This document shows, one piece after another, positions 23,656-36,142 of a stretch of 64,000 nucleotides of DNA. This stretch comes from Polytrichum commune. Taxonomy: Eukaryota; Streptophyta; Polytrichopsida; Polytrichales; Polytrichaceae. The notes under the pieces were generated by a model that was not told where the DNA came from, ran no database searches, and saw only the letters and a list, made by a program, of their open reading frames with translations. The stretch covers positions 27,825,501 through 27,889,500 of the forward strand of contig OX485805.1 in NCBI GenBank assembly GCA_950295325.1. The letters are read 5' to 3'. A program made the translations under genes and the position numbers. Each line of letters opens with the position of its first letter. Position 1 is the stretch's first letter.

Positions 23656-26498
23656 TGTGACTGTGGTACTTTTGGGCCACCCCCTTTCGAGGGAGCCTAA
23701 AAGTATCACACAAGCCCTTCGGTGAAGGTGGCCTGCATTTGCAGGCGCCCAAGCCGAACCCGGATGATAGGTGTATAACGTGAGTAGTTAGATTTTTAAG
23801 GGAGATTAAATATGCGTCGTAGTACCTCCGGAGGTTAGGCCTTAGTTTTTTACTAGTGTGGCTTTAAACTCCACTAACCAATTTCATATCTAGTTCTAAC
23901 CTTAACCTACAACCTATTCTACGCGCAGACGCACCAGCCTTGAAACCAAGGCAATCCTAATTTGTGAATTGGGATGGTTCTGATACACCCAACCGGGTGT
24001 GACTCATACCACCCTAACTCAACGAACGGAATAACGACAATTTGATGGACCATTCAATTCTTCCTATTTCTTTATTTAGTTCTATTTAGTTTTCTAAGCG
24101 GGGGAACTTGGCCTAAGTCCCATCCTTCACACAAATTCCTTCTTAATTACTTACTTTTGTTTGCACGTCCTAACTCACTTCATTAACATATTAGGCATCA
24201 CCCTTTACCTCGGGTCTCTTGCCAACAAGGGTTTACGATTTATTTTGTATGTTTTGATTGTTAAATGTGTTTACACTGGATAGACCACGAAATGCAACTC
24301 AATGGGACCAGGGTGACGGGCGACCTGTAGGTTCAACCTGTTGCGCAATCTTCATAAATTGGGGCCATTACTCCCAATCTATGGGGCCAACAACATAATA
24401 GTGGATTCGCGGGTCATTAACCCCACCTTTCCACCAACAACATTCAGAGTGGTCGTGTCGGTGATTAATCCGACTTACCACACACGAAACTTGCTAATAA
24501 ATGAAGCTACTACCACAAAACATACCAAGGGCCCCGAAAACAATGGAATTGGGTACTCCCTTGGCGGTCAAGTGGTCAAGCCACTTGACCTTACGGGATA
24601 GGTGAGTGGGTTTAGAAATGCGTACCTTAGCCGTGCTCCCTCCAATCCTAAATGGAAGGCTTAAGGTTAGTTAATTTACCTCAATTTTCCTCGGTTGATT
24701 TGGGCTTGATGTAGGCCGAGCCGCTACCTCCTTCCTTGCTCCACTTTCCGAGCGTCGACCTTGCCTCCTTCTTTGTAACTAGTTTGGTAGTAAGCGTACC
24801 TTAGTTAACAATTAAAATATAAAGTGTTATTCTGCCCTGTAATTTAATCCTAAGCATAATATTTATACTTAGTGCACCAAATTATCTTTCCAATGATCTA
24901 AAAATCACTCTAATCGGATAAGAAATGCAAAAGTTATGAGGGTTGGAAGTGTGAGGTCGATTCAACCGACCCTTCCAACCCACCTATCTACCTTCTAACT
25001 TCAAAAATTCATAGCACATTCCTTACTACTTGGATCTAGGCTTTCCTTATACCATTGGAAAGCTATGAACAAGCTCTAACTAGAAAAATTATGACATCAG
25101 CAGGTTAAGCTAATAGAAATTCAGCGGACTCCTTGTAACACAGCAGTCAATCAAGAAGGCTTAAACTATGTATCTCGCCTTCAACAATTCATATCTAATT
25201 CAAATCTTAGTCAAATCAAACGTTCTATATGACCCTGGAGAGATATTAAAAAGATGTATTTGATAAAAATATGTGATTAGAAAGGTAAGCCGAAGTGAAC
25301 CCAGCAGGTCCTCTGTAATGCAGCAGTCAACCAAAAGTTCTCAAACTATGTGTCCCATCTTGCACAATTCATATCTAATTCAAATCATGCTCAAATCAAA
25401 TGTTCTAAGCCATTTTGGAAAGCTACACAAAAGTTCTACTTGGGAAAAATATAATTTCTTGGAATTAAAATTCCTATTGGGCTCGCAGGTCTGATCCAGC
25501 AGCCGCTACCCACAAGACCACCCAGTTTTTCTACTCCATCTTTGAAAATCCATAACTAATTGTCATCTCAACCAAATCACAAATGGGAAACGGCTATGGA
25601 TGGCTATATGAAATCTCTCTAAGAGAAAAATGATAAGTATCTTGTTCTAGCTTTTGAACTAAGCCTTCAGGGCATTGGCAGATGAGGTCTATAATGCCTC
25701 TACTCAAAACTCTACCATCCAACCTACCTCTACAAAAGAAGGAATAATTTTGTTGGTGTGTTAATAAACACACAACCTAACTAGGAGAGAGAGAGTAGAG
25801 GAGGTTCTCAAGCCTTTCTTTTAGACCATTGAGAATACATGCTAAAGGATTTTTTCCTAACTACATTGAAGCAGGGCTTCGCCCAAAAACTAGAGAAAGA
25901 GAGAGAGCTACAAGGTGGAAGGAGGGGTTTTTAAACCCTCTCACAAAAGGGTTGGACCCCTCCTCCACCGGATCTATTTTTCAAACCCTTTCCCGAAATT
26001 TTGGCTCGGGGGTTTTCCCGGTTGAGGTTGCCACCCTCTCGCCGAGGTGGCTCCGACAAAAAACCTTTAGAAATCTTTCTAATTTTTCCGCCATCGAGTT
26101 GGCAAGGGGGCAAGTGGGCAAGTATCCCCCTTGCTCTCTTTCTTTTTTTCTTCAAAATTCTTCACGCCGATTTTATCTTCTTACGTAAAACACCTCCAAT
26201 AGTCTTGTCTGCCTCACACTAACTAATAAACTAACACTTGCTTAGCTAGCATCTACTAACATTTGCTTAATAACTAGCATCTACTAATATTTGCTTAGCT
26301 AGTTGTTTTTACTAGCTAGCACATTTTTTCTACTTTGCTATCTTCTAGCACTACTTAGTTTCATTTTGACCTTCCTTCTTCTAGGCTAAATGCTAAATGA
26401 ACTAATTTTCCCTAAATTCCCTATCAATTCTAACTTTTAATGCTAACATTCTAACTAAAGGTGATCCCGCAGAGTGGTGGACCACTCAAAGGGTTCAC
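23656..26498. other. Unassigned AT-rich block, possible large LTR-like insertion
   Basis: The reading frame of the minus-strand gene stops abruptly at a TGTGACTGTGG motif (23656). Near 26498 the sequence reads GGGTTCACA, so the block begins TG and ends CA with TGTGA/TCACA ends, as LTRs do. Flanking pentamers differ (CAATC versus GTAGT), so no target duplication supports it. Inside are pieces typical of LTR leaders, but no coding domains. The open frames at 24341-24601 and 25829-26188 show no family features. Confidence 0.3.
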
Positions 26499-26608
26499 AG
26501 TAGTCATATAGTTTTGAATTACTTCCACTTAAGGCTACACATGTATTGGGAGTTATTCAGTTAACCATGCGTACCGTATGTCGTTGTGTTTGTTCAGGGG
26601 TGGGCGGT

Positions 26609-26668
26609 TATAGGGTATAGGGTATAGGGTATAGTGTTTAGGGTTTAGGGTTTAGGGTTTAGGATTTA
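26609..26668 (+). repeat. Interstitial telomere-like repeat
   Basis: Three to four GGGTATA units followed by about four TTTAGGG units (GGGTTTAGGGTTTAGGG). TTTAGGG is the plant-type telomere repeat. The tract is short and internal, so it may mark repair or an old joining event. Confidence 0.85.
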
Positions 26669-27740
26669 CGGTACTACGTATGAACTAATGAGAGTATCCC
26701 CCTTCTGTCACCAACTTAAAATTGCTTGCCTTTATAATATTTGGATACCCTACCCTCCCCTTCTCTCCATTATGCTTTGTTGGGCTCATAATGTTACTTA
26801 GAACAACAACTGCTATTGTTTGAGTCAATATTGTAGATAATGTACATGGGGTACTAAAAATTGTTTTTTGTCTCACGTATAGTACATTAAGAATGCTAGT
26901 ATTATTTTTTTTGAAATAAATGTTGATGTATTGAAGGGGGCCCTAAGGTTAAGAGAGGAAATTGAGAATATTGATTTTAAAGCAACCCATAGTGCCTATG
27001 ACAATAGATGTGCTATTTTCATGGCATCTAGGCGCTCAAAGTTTGTGTACGTATTAATATAATTATGTATAGGTGTGTAAAAGTGGGTAAATTAAACGGG
27101 TTGGGTGGTAGGGTGGTGGCAAATGTAATTACTAGTTTAAATGCTAGATGAGAGGAGATAACATGATATTGGAGTGAATATCATTACATCGTATGCTAAA
27201 CAATAAAATAGATGCTAGTTTAATTTTGAATGACACGTATTTTTATACTCCATGTACTATTGTTGTTGTTGTGGTTGATGTTTCACACGACACTATAATT
27301 TTCTGTCTCCTAGTTCTACAATGACCTCTCAATATTAGGTACTTCAATATTATAAACCACCCCTCAACAATGTTCAATGCTCATATATTATTAGCCTATT
27401 TTCTTTGTTGTCCACCATAAATACGTAGATGCCTTTTGCTTTGTCATTATGTGGACTCATCGTCTATGCATGTTGTCCACTATGAATACACATTCCATTG
27501 TAAGGCTGGCACACGGAATGTAGTAATGTTAGGTTTTTATTTATAGGACGTAGATGGTGGCTAGTATCCTATGTTGGAAAATGGATCCAAGGGAAACGAT
27601 CAGTACTTAAGGGGACACCCCTCCACCAAGGGACTCTTTTTGCATCTCAAATGTGGGTTGCGCTGCTTGGACCCTTGTAGTGTTCTGGATGTTTATTTCG
27701 TGCAGGTACAGATCCTATTGCAATGGACCTTTTATACCCT
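26669..27740. other. Non-coding AT-rich spacer
   Basis: No coding frame, RNA gene or repeat that I can support. It carries scattered T/A runs and the right edge adjoins the proposed transposon terminus. Confidence 0.5.
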
Positions 27741-27886
27741 AAACACTAAATTCCAAGCCATAAACTCATTAGTGGAGCCAATTTTTATGTGGATTGCACT
27801 GTCTGGATCCTTATAGTGATTGATTTTTGTTTATGGCAAGTATCGTTCCTGGTGAAATGGTCCTATTATGGCGCCGCAAATCACGG

Positions 27887-28292
27887 AGGTTTACGGACGT
27901 GCGTCCGTAAACCTTAAACCTCTTGCTTGGTTGGATATCTATTTCTGTGAGAATTGCACTTGAGCTATTTCATGTACATTGAGGTTTACGGACGCGCGTC
28001 CGTAAACCTTAAACCTCTTGCTTGATTGGATATGTATTTCTGTGAGAATTATACTTGAGTTATTTCATTTACATTGAGGTTTACGGACGCGCGTCCGTAA
28101 ACCTTAAACCTCTTGCTTGATTGGATATCTATTGTTGTGAGAATTATACTTCAGCTATTTCATGTACATTAAGGTTTACGGACGCGCGTCCATAAACCTT
28201 TAACCTCTTGCTTGATTGGATATCTATTGCAGTGAGAATTATACTTGACCTATTTCATCTACATTGAGGTTTACGGACGCGCGTCCGTAAAC
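27887..28292 (+). repeat. 95-bp tandem array carrying palindromes
   Basis: Five palindromes begin at 27887, 27982, 28077, 28172 and 28267, spaced exactly 95 bp apart. Each is a 26-28-bp perfect or near-perfect palindrome with half-site AGGTTTACGGACGC. The 67-bp spacers (…CCTCTTGCTTGATTGGATAT…) are also conserved. Diverged palindromes follow at 28450-28477, about 28701-28730, 28797-28815 and 28911-28931. Position and form fit subterminal transposase- or regulator-binding sites. Confidence 0.85.
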
Positions 28293-30478
28293 TTTTGCAC
28301 CTTTTTGTTCCATTGTTCGGTATTGCACCTGAGCTGACATCATGACCACTTACCATGTATAGTATACCAACGAGACTGTATTGTCATGAAAATTTTCTGA
28401 CTCACGTCCAGTAACCTAAACCTATTTGTGCTAGTAATGAGGTACAGAGAGGTTTACGGATGCGCATCCGTAAACCTGCAAACCTTTGGTTCCATACTTT
28501 TCACTATGTGCCATGTAGAATATTACATTGAGACTGTACGGTCAATGGAGGTATAAGATCCCTAAACCCTAAGCTTACATCACCCTATGTGTCATAGTAT
28601 AATATTTTGACATTCATAATACACAGTAGGAACCTGACACCTGGACATCTTGGTTTCCTAAACCTCTGTGTGTCTTGCACAACACTGACTTTTGACATTC
28701 GGATGTTTGCGGACGCACGTCCGTATACCTATGTTGTATAGTTTGCGAAAACATTTGCGCATGATATTGACCTCTTTGACCACGAAGAGATTTACGGGTG
28801 CGCGCCCATAAAACTGTCATGTTTTTGTTGTCTGGACCTTTCCGCCGACTATGAACAAATAAAGACATATGTATGCGCGTGCTTGCACTGATAATGTTGT
28901 TACATGGAGATATACGTACGCGCGTTCGTATACCAATGTGTCTTTGTTTCCAGGCCATGAAATCCACTATTGTTGACATTGTGTTTCATTGACAATAAGC
29001 GTTAGGACTATCCATGACATTTATTGAATGGGATATTTTGACATACTCTTCATGTGGGTCACTTGTAGTGACCATGGATTCCAACGTCCGAGATAGTGCA
29101 TTCGAGTTCTCTTCGGAAGCGTCAAGCTATGCTAGCGAATTTGAAGGTGTCATGGAACATGAAACTACAATTGGTGTCGCCAATGCAGAGGATGATTTCA
29201 TACCAACATGTGAGGGTTATTCGCGGGAACAATGGATTGATCTTGATGTTGTCATAGTCAATGGATACGGCGTCCCCGTGGCCAATGGTGTTTGTAGGAA
29301 CTCAAATCCTATGGACTGTATTGATGCAAATCCCCTTGGAGAGGAAGATGTTGGGGTGTGCATTTTGAACTCCTTACATCCATTGGAAGTACCTCCTGGT
29401 TGGAGATTCTCTCTTCGTCGATGGCCGTTGCGAAGTGTTCTTCACGATGGTGTCAGCTTGTGGAATCATGCACGTCGTTTTGAGGAAATACAAAAGACTT
29501 TGTTCGCCACAATGCGTCCTAGACAAGGTCGGCGTAAATATGATTCCGTTCGCGTGCCCCGTGAACTCACGCAACGTCGTCGAGATCTAACATTGGGAGA
29601 CACATCTATTAGGTCCGTAGCAACAAAGGATTGTTGTGCAAAAATGTGTTGCCAACTATTTCCCCGTGACAAAATCAAATCTTTGAGACAAGAGATGTGG
29701 CTTGCGGACTTTCGGATGCGATCTGCAAAGAAACTTGAAGTCCATCGCAACATGCACTTTGATGCCGAAGGTCGTAAGGTTGTGACCTTGGAAAATATAG
29801 AGGTATGCTGCACGGCATGGTACATTATACATGCAGTTTCAAAGGCAGATTTTTATAGGTTCCGGAACTACTCGCTGCAAGGACGGCGTTCTCGGTTCCA
29901 TGGCAACTCTGGTACAAAGAAGCCCAGGGAGGCAACACTCCAAGCAGCTGCAACACTATCAACCATCATTATGCCATTAGCAGATGCGATGCCACACAAG
30001 ACACGGACTCTGCCGTCGGGGGAAAAGGTTGTCCAGATGGTTTTGCCTACAGGGACAAAATGGAAGAACATACTTATGGATGTTAATGAGGTTGGCGAAA
30101 AGGCTGGATGTGGGCCGATTTCGTTGTCAAAATTGAGTGTGATCAAGAATCAACAATTTGCAGAGTACATTACGAAGAGGCCTGGGGATAAGTTTGCCAG
30201 GTGTTCTGCTTGTGAGAAATACAAGGGCCTTCGAGATGCACATCCCATAGGGACTGAGTCGCACAATAGACATCAACGGAAATACATTGAGCATGTCAAC
30301 AACCAAGAGGCACACCGTCAAGACTACTACAAGAATCGCGCATTATCGATAATGAGGCCGAATGAGGTTTTAACAATCATTCATGACAAAATGGACCATG
30401 CGAAGACTGCGTGCCCTTGTTATGCACGGAAAATAAAGGCTACAGATGGATATTTCAAGCTCCCAATATCTGTCACAG

Positions 30479-30647
30479 GTTCATTGGTTTTCACATTTTT
30501 TTTGCGAACCCACATACTCATCGTTAAGAGTTACGGATGTACATCCGTAAGTGTTTGTTCATTTTCTTGGCCTGCTTGCGGAAAAATTGAATTTCCTTAT
30601 CATAAATGATATTGGAATGTACTTCTCATTTGTATGTCTTAATTCAG
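30479..30647 (+). other. Intron of DUF7869-like copy 2 with a palindrome
   Basis: A 169-bp GT..AG intron at the same codon position as in copy 1. It contains the palindrome TTACGGATGTACATCCGTAA (30531-30550), a diverged version of the units in the 27887 array. Confidence 0.75.
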
Positions 30648-30708
30648 GTATGATCGCACATGGCCATGTGGACGTCAAGTATGCACATTATGGCTTGGAT
30701 TTCTATCC

Positions 30709-30713
30709 AGGCG
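30709..30713 (+). repeat. Target duplication AGGCG, left copy (element A)
   Basis: AGGCG directly precedes the TGTCGC end of element A and recurs at 44738-44742 directly after its GCGACA end. Removing A and one copy restores the reading frame at the junction. Confidence 0.95.
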
Positions 30714-31688
30714 TGTCGCAACCCTTGCTAGCCCCCCCTTGACCATCTTGCCAATTTTCAATTCTAGCAAAGGTTACGAGTGGCTAACCCTTCGCATACC
30801 GCCATGCTAATGGTTAGCTCCTCTAACCCCGGACCAATAGTTCATAGGAGGGAACCAACCCTCCTACTTTGCTTTCGGGACTCACCCCTTAATCGGTAAC
30901 CCATTTCCCCAATGTGGACTTCCATCCATGGAAGTCCAATCCTATGTTGATCATCGCGTTGCCGGAGCAACACTACAACAACCCGAACCATACTAGGCAA
31001 CTATGGCCTCACATTAGGCCAATGCCAATGGAGGCCGTGCCGTTCGGCCTCCGGTGGGTGAGGCCACACCACCTCACCCATATAAGCCTCTAGGACTCTA
31101 CGCGGGGCCCCTACCCCACCGTCAACCAACCTCTTGTCTCTCTACCAAGAGTTGGGGCCAAGTGGACACTTTCCTTTAGCCGCTGGGCCTAGAAGCCCCC
31201 AGCAGCTTCAGACCATCATAACTTCCTTGTATGATGTCTGATTCCAACAACCAACCACTCCATCTTCATCTACGCTTCACGTAGATGCCGATGGACTCCT
31301 CACTTGCCCCATTCAGGCAAGTATTGAGGAAGTTATGCCTGTTTGAACCTTGGCAGTCCCGGGAATCACTCCCAGGCACTGCTGTACCAGGGCGCTGTCC
31401 CGGGACAGCGCCCCACTCAAATGGCCATAACTCCTAGCTCACACCTCCGATTGAGGTGTTCTTGAGCATTCTAGAATCACCACGCCATCAGCTACGCATA
31501 ACTCATGGCCTTCCCCTTGTGCCTCCTAGTCTTCGTGGGTGGGAGGCGTTCCCAACGCCCGGGGCCCTCACCCACACTAGGATCACTTGGGCCCTCTCAC
31601 CAACGGCGCCACAAGTCCCGGGTGTCACTCCGGGGTCCCCCTTGTGCCCATGGTGTTTCGGCCACTCCTCATGGAGAGGTGCGCGACA
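30714..31688 (-). repeat. Element A LTR (3' in sense)
   Basis: 975 bp. Holds a 24-bp perfect palindrome at 31390-31413 (centre CCCGGG) and a CATATAAGCC block. Open frames inside it recur in every LTR of the family and are not genes. Confidence 0.95.
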
Positions 31689-31700
31689 CTCACCCCCACC
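31689..31700 (-). other. Polypurine tract of element A
   Basis: On the minus strand this reads GGTGGGGGTGAG, immediately before the 3' LTR. The same 12-mer precedes the 3' LTRs of B and D. Confidence 0.75.
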
Positions 31701-34283
31701 AAACGGAGTCGATGCCCTCATCGACTATACTCGTAGTCGGCACACCAATTCTCAAGTTGCCATCCTCTATGGTGCGGCATTGTGTTTACCTTAGGGCGCG
31801 ACCCCCACAATGCATCTTCAAATTTGGCATAGTCCCAAAGGTGTCGTTCCTAGGTGGTCCGTTAGCGACCTTGGATCTCTCCTCCAAGGACCTAACCTAC
31901 ACTAGACCCACCTACTTTGGGACTCACTTGGGTTGCCCCTCCTTTGGGGCCTCCCCCGTTAGGCTCCACTAGCCTAACATGACACATCTAGGCGAGACCT
32001 CAACGCTTCCACTAAGTTGTCTCGGTTGCAACTCCGAGATGGCTTTCCATTGTTAAGCCACGCCTCGATCGCACGGGGGTGATGCCAAGTCCCGCCCGAC
32101 TCGGTTCCCACTTTGCTCTTTCGAGACATGGGTTCATGACTCCCATGCGCCAACTCTCGTTAGCTCGCGGGTAGCACTTTTATGAGCACGCGCCATCACC
32201 TTGTCCCCGCCCGGACAAGCCCACAATTAAGAAGTTTCTTGGTTTTATCCAAGGCCCCTCCAAGCCATGGCCCCCAATTACTCGGCTTACCCAACCTAGT
32301 TTAGCATATCTATTCCCCCTCTTCCATTAACCAAGCACAAGTACAAGACTAGGACCTCATCTCATACTTTTCTCTTTGCACCACTAAAGTTTGGACTTTA
32401 TTCCCTCAAGCCAAAGAACAAGTTCATGTTGTGGAGCAATTAGCCTCGAAACTAAGTGTGCTACTAGCGTCTCTCCCCCACTAAAGGAGATTGATGTCCT
32501 CATCAATGCCTACGCTTCATTTTATTGGAATCCTTAGCCTTAGTTTCTTCAAAGTGCTTCACCAATTCATTGGTGTTGACCATGTCTCTTGCCGCCACCC
32601 AAGCGGTTTCTTTCTCATGGTATCCTCACCATTTCACCAAGTACTCCTTTGTACATTTTCTTTCATTTTCACTTGGGCTTCCTACCTTGAGGATGCCCTC
32701 CTACCTCATGTTCCAAATGACCTCCACAAGGTCGGGACGTGGCCTAATCACTTGCTTGTGATCGGGCCACAAGGTGTCGTCCTAAAATGACTTTCGTAAT
32801 GAGACATGAAATGTCGGATGCACTTTGATGTCCGGCGGTAATTCCAACTTATACATGTCCTTGAACACTTGTTCCACAATGGAAAACGAAGCTCCAATTT
32901 CGGACATGAACTTTTGGAGCGAGGCCTTCCGGCTAAGTGAAGTTGTTCACATTCAACAACACCTTTTGGCCCACCTCATTCTCCACTTCGCGTCTTCCGG
33001 CATTTACTAGCACTCCGTAGCACCTTCGGGCTTTCTCCACCAACAACTTGGTCATCTCCAAGACTTGTTTACCATCCTTGGCCAAGTCCTCACCATCTTG
33101 GTTGAACTCTAGTGTTGAATGTGCCCCCTCGAGAGCTAGGTTAATAGGTTGGAGCGCATCCACTCCATAAGCCACCACGAAAGACCACCCCTTGGTAGCC
33201 AAGTGCGTGGCTACATTGCAATTACACTCCGCTCGACCCACATAGTCCGCCCAATCTCCTTGGTCCGCCCCCACCAAGTTCCTCAAGGATTGCTTCAAGA
33301 CTCCATTCACATGCTCCGCTTTCCCATTCATTTGGGAATGCAAGGCCGTGCTAAACCTTACTTTCATTCCGACCTCCTTAGAGAAATGCATTGAAAATGC
33401 ACTTGTGAACTTTGGATCTTGATCCCACACAATCACTTGTGGCAACCCGTGATGCCTCAACCATCCTTTGAGAAAAGGCTATGCGGTCTCCAACGTGGTG
33501 GCGGTTCCCACAATCGGCATCATGTGTGCCAACTTGGCAAACCGCTCTACCATCAACAAGATGGCATCATACCCATGTGACTCCGGCAAACTTGTGATCA
33601 AGTCCATGCACATACTATGCCATGGCGCCGACGGGATAGGCAACGGTTGCAAGAAGCCGCCTTGCTTTTGGTAAGAGGCTCAGTTCACTTGGCACTTTGA
33701 TTCAAGCCTTCACAAAGTGGGCTATATCTTCCTTTATGCACCGCCAATGGTACCTCCATGATACCATTCTATGGCGATTTTTTTCTTTCTCCTCTAAGGC
33801 CGGCATAGGACTATCAAATTCCTCCTTCAAAACCGATAGCCTCAACTTGCCTTGAGGCACATACACCCGACTTTGCTTGCACTTGAACAATCCGTCCACC
33901 AACTTAACCTCTTTGAGCACCTTGCTCTTGCGAAGCTCACCTAAAAGCTTTTGTGCCTCGGGGTAGTTAATTTACCCCTCCCGTATCTTGCATCACAAGT
34001 TTCCTTCGCCGGCACACATTAGCCACAAGGTTTGGATGGTTCTCATTGCTTGGAACTCATCCGGTCTACTTAGCGCATCCGGCACCACATTTCCACGGTC
34101 CGGTTTGTGGATCAAATCCACCTTCATAAGCGCCAAACTATCATGCCACCGCAATGACTTGGCGCTCACTTGCGCTTGTATACGTTAAAATACTTTTAGG
34201 ACACATTGTCCATGTAGACCTTTGCTTTGTGCGACCCCAAATAATGTCGCCACATCTTCAAGCAATGCACTACGGCAAAGAAG

Positions 34284-35430
34284 TTCTTTGTCATGAGTTG
34301 GTTGTCTTCTTTGACAACCATCGAGCCTCAAGCCCCCATATGCAAAGGCCATCCATGTTACATTAACAATCCATCATTGGCAAAGTTAATCACCCCCGTA
34401 TGCACCTTAAAAGGTTTGTCAAGCTCCGTGAACTTGAGCACGGGCGTCTAAGAACACTTGCTCTCAAGCTCCCTAAAGACTTGGTGGCAAGACTCATCCC
34501 ACTCTTGGGATAGCCATTTCTTTCACAAGTCGGATAAGGTCGGATAACCATCAAGCTTAACGCTCTCATATGCAATGGCCATCCATCTTACATTGACCAT
34601 CCGCCAATGGCAAAGTCACTCGCCACCCCGTATTCACCTCAAAAGGTTTGTCAAGCTCCGCGAACTTGAACACGGGTGGCAAAGACAACTTTGTATTAAG
34701 CTCCCCAAAGACTTTGGGGGCAAGGCTCATCCCACTCTTAAGATAGCCATTTCTTTCACAAGTCGCACAAGGTTTGACAACCTTTAAGCTTAATGCTCCC
34801 ATATGCAATGGGCATCCATCTTGGATCAACATCCGCCAATGGTAAAGTCACTCGCCCCCGTATGCATCTCAAAAGGTTTGTCAAATTTCGCAAACTTGAG
34901 CACGGGCGGCGAAGAGAGCTTGCTCTTAAGCTCCTCAAAGACTTGGTAACAAGGCTCATCCCACTCTTGGGATAGCCATTTCTTGCACAAGTTGGATAAG
35001 GTCGGACAACCATCGAGCTTCATGCTCTTATATGCAAAGGGCATCCATTTTGCCTCAACATCCGCCAATGCTAAAGTCACTTGCCCCCGTATGCACCTCA
35101 AAGGTTTGTCAAACTCCACGAACTTGAGCACGGGTGGCGAAGAGAACTTGGTCTTAAGCTCCCCAAAAGGCTTGGTGGCAAGGCTCATCCCACTCTTGGG
35201 ATAACCATTTCTTGCACAAGCCGTACAAGGTTCGACAACCATGGAGCTTAATGCTCCCATAAGCAATGGTCATCCATCTTGGACCAACATCCGCCGATGG
35301 TAAAGTCCTTCGCCTCCATGTGCATCTCAAAATGCTTGTGAAAGCTCGGGAACTTAACCACATCTTGTGAAGGAAACTTGCTCTTGAGCTCCCCAAAGGC
35401 TTGGTGACAAGGCTCATCCCACTCTTGGGA
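34284..35430 (-). repeat. Five tandem RNase H segments in element A
   Basis: Unit boundaries, marked by the GATAGCCATTTCTT motif, fall near 34512, 34747, 34975, 35203 and 35430, so units are about 228-235 bp. Each encodes a version of KWLSQEWDEPC..FEELKSKLSSPPVLKF..FDKPFEVHTGASDF. Where active Ty3/gypsy RNase H has HTDASD, the units have HTGASD or worse. Confidence 0.8.
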
Positions 35431-35647
35431 TAGCCATTTTTCCAACAAGTTGACTAAGGTCCTAGCAACCTTAGAAACACCTCGAATGAAGTGGTGGTAG
35501 CAGTTGGCTAGGCCAACAAATGACCTTAGCCCTTCTCTTGAGTCAAGGGCCAATTCTCATCTTGGATTGCCTTGACATTTGTCATGTTCATCCACCAACT
35601 TCCTTTGTCATCACATACCTCAAGAACTCAATCTCTCGTTGAGCAAG

Positions 35648-35671
35648 TTTTTTTTTTTTTTTTTTTTTTTT
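35648..35671 (+). repeat. Poly-T tract (poly-A in sense) at the RT deletion point, element A
   Basis: 24 consecutive T. It sits at the join between the first residues of RT and its last part; B has 20 A at the same place. Confidence 0.9.
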
Positions 35672-36137
35672 CCCCACTCGTTGGCGGTAACATTTTGGAC
35701 AACACATTGGTGAATACATCCTTGTACCTCACCAACATCCCACCAATGTGGTTTTGGGGAGGCCTATCTTTCCTAGCCTCCCCATGAGTTCCTTGGAGTT
35801 GCTCCAATTGAACCACGACCATTATTATTATGTTTTTCCGTTTATTCATTTGGTCCATTAAGACCAAATTCGAGTTGGTTCCTCCTACCATAGGAGTCCT
35901 TGTCAATTTGTAGTGCAATTCTTTGCCATCAAGACATCACAAATGCACCGCAAGCTCACCGGCTTGCACCTCTCATCTATCATGTGAGTTCCAAAGAAGG
36001 CAACCTTCACAATGACATGCATTTCATCTATTTCACATGGTGTGAAATTTTGACAAAAATCCAATGTCCCACATTGAAAAGTTACATGCATCGCGGCCTC
36101 CTTTGTTTCATGCGGTTCGCCCTTTCCAAACCGCACC

Positions 36138-36142
36138 TTGGT
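36138..36142 (+). repeat. Target duplication TTGGT (element B, left copy)
   Basis: TTGGT precedes the left LTR of B and recurs at 42916-42920. The joined sequence CGCACCTTGGTGGGCTTGCC is present uninterrupted in element C near 49390. Confidence 0.95.

Larger units (their letters stand above)
29074..30713 (+). pseudogene. DUF7869-like putative transposase, copy 2, 5' part
   Basis: Exon 1 runs 29074-30478, starting MDSNVRDSA; the ATG at 29014 lies before an acceptor-like CACTTGTAG. The intron is 30479-30647, and exon 2 begins at 30648 and is open to 30713, where LTR element A begins after TATCCAGGCG. The protein is clearly paralogous to copy 1 along its length: FSLRRWPLR, DCCAKMCCQLFPRDK, VCCTAWYIIHAVSKADFY, ADAMPHKTRTL, HDKMDHAKT and MIAHGH are all shared. 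Cysteine clusters and the first acidic patch are intact. The coding region is broken by the insertion of A, and the 3' part resumes at 44743. Confidence 0.8.
32490..36137 (-). pseudogene. Element A pol remnant: PR/RT linker, RNase H repeats, integrase, chromodomain
   Basis: Reading 36137 to 32490 in sense order: a protease/RT-linker-like segment (TRTPMVGG, 35628-35918); the very start of RT (VRYKDVF); a 24-T homopolymer at 35648-35671; then directly the RT end (SFVGLANCYHHFIRG). RT fingers and palm, including the YxDD region, are absent. Five RNase H-type units follow (34284-35430). Next come the integrase zinc-binding region (33702-33920), the integrase core with VWDQDPKFTSAF (32933-33460) and a decayed chromodomain (about 32500-32790). 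A stop lies just before the FLKGWLRHHGLP stretch, shared with B, C and D. No working polyprotein can come from this copy. Confidence 0.8.

Noticed and set aside
24341-26222. Open frames of 73-119 codons in the AT-rich block
   Set aside because: No motif, no splice context and overlapping opposite-strand frames of similar length.
27887-28292. Regularly spaced palindromes resembling a CRISPR array
   Set aside because: The spacers are conserved rather than unique, there are no cas genes, and the context is a plant nuclear genome.
31456-31972. Open frames of 112-155 codons inside every LTR (also near 36108, 41659, 44505, 51291, 55460 and 61416)
   Set aside because: They are repeated in every LTR copy because the LTR itself is repeated. 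Some run across the LTR edge into unrelated DNA, as coding genes would not.
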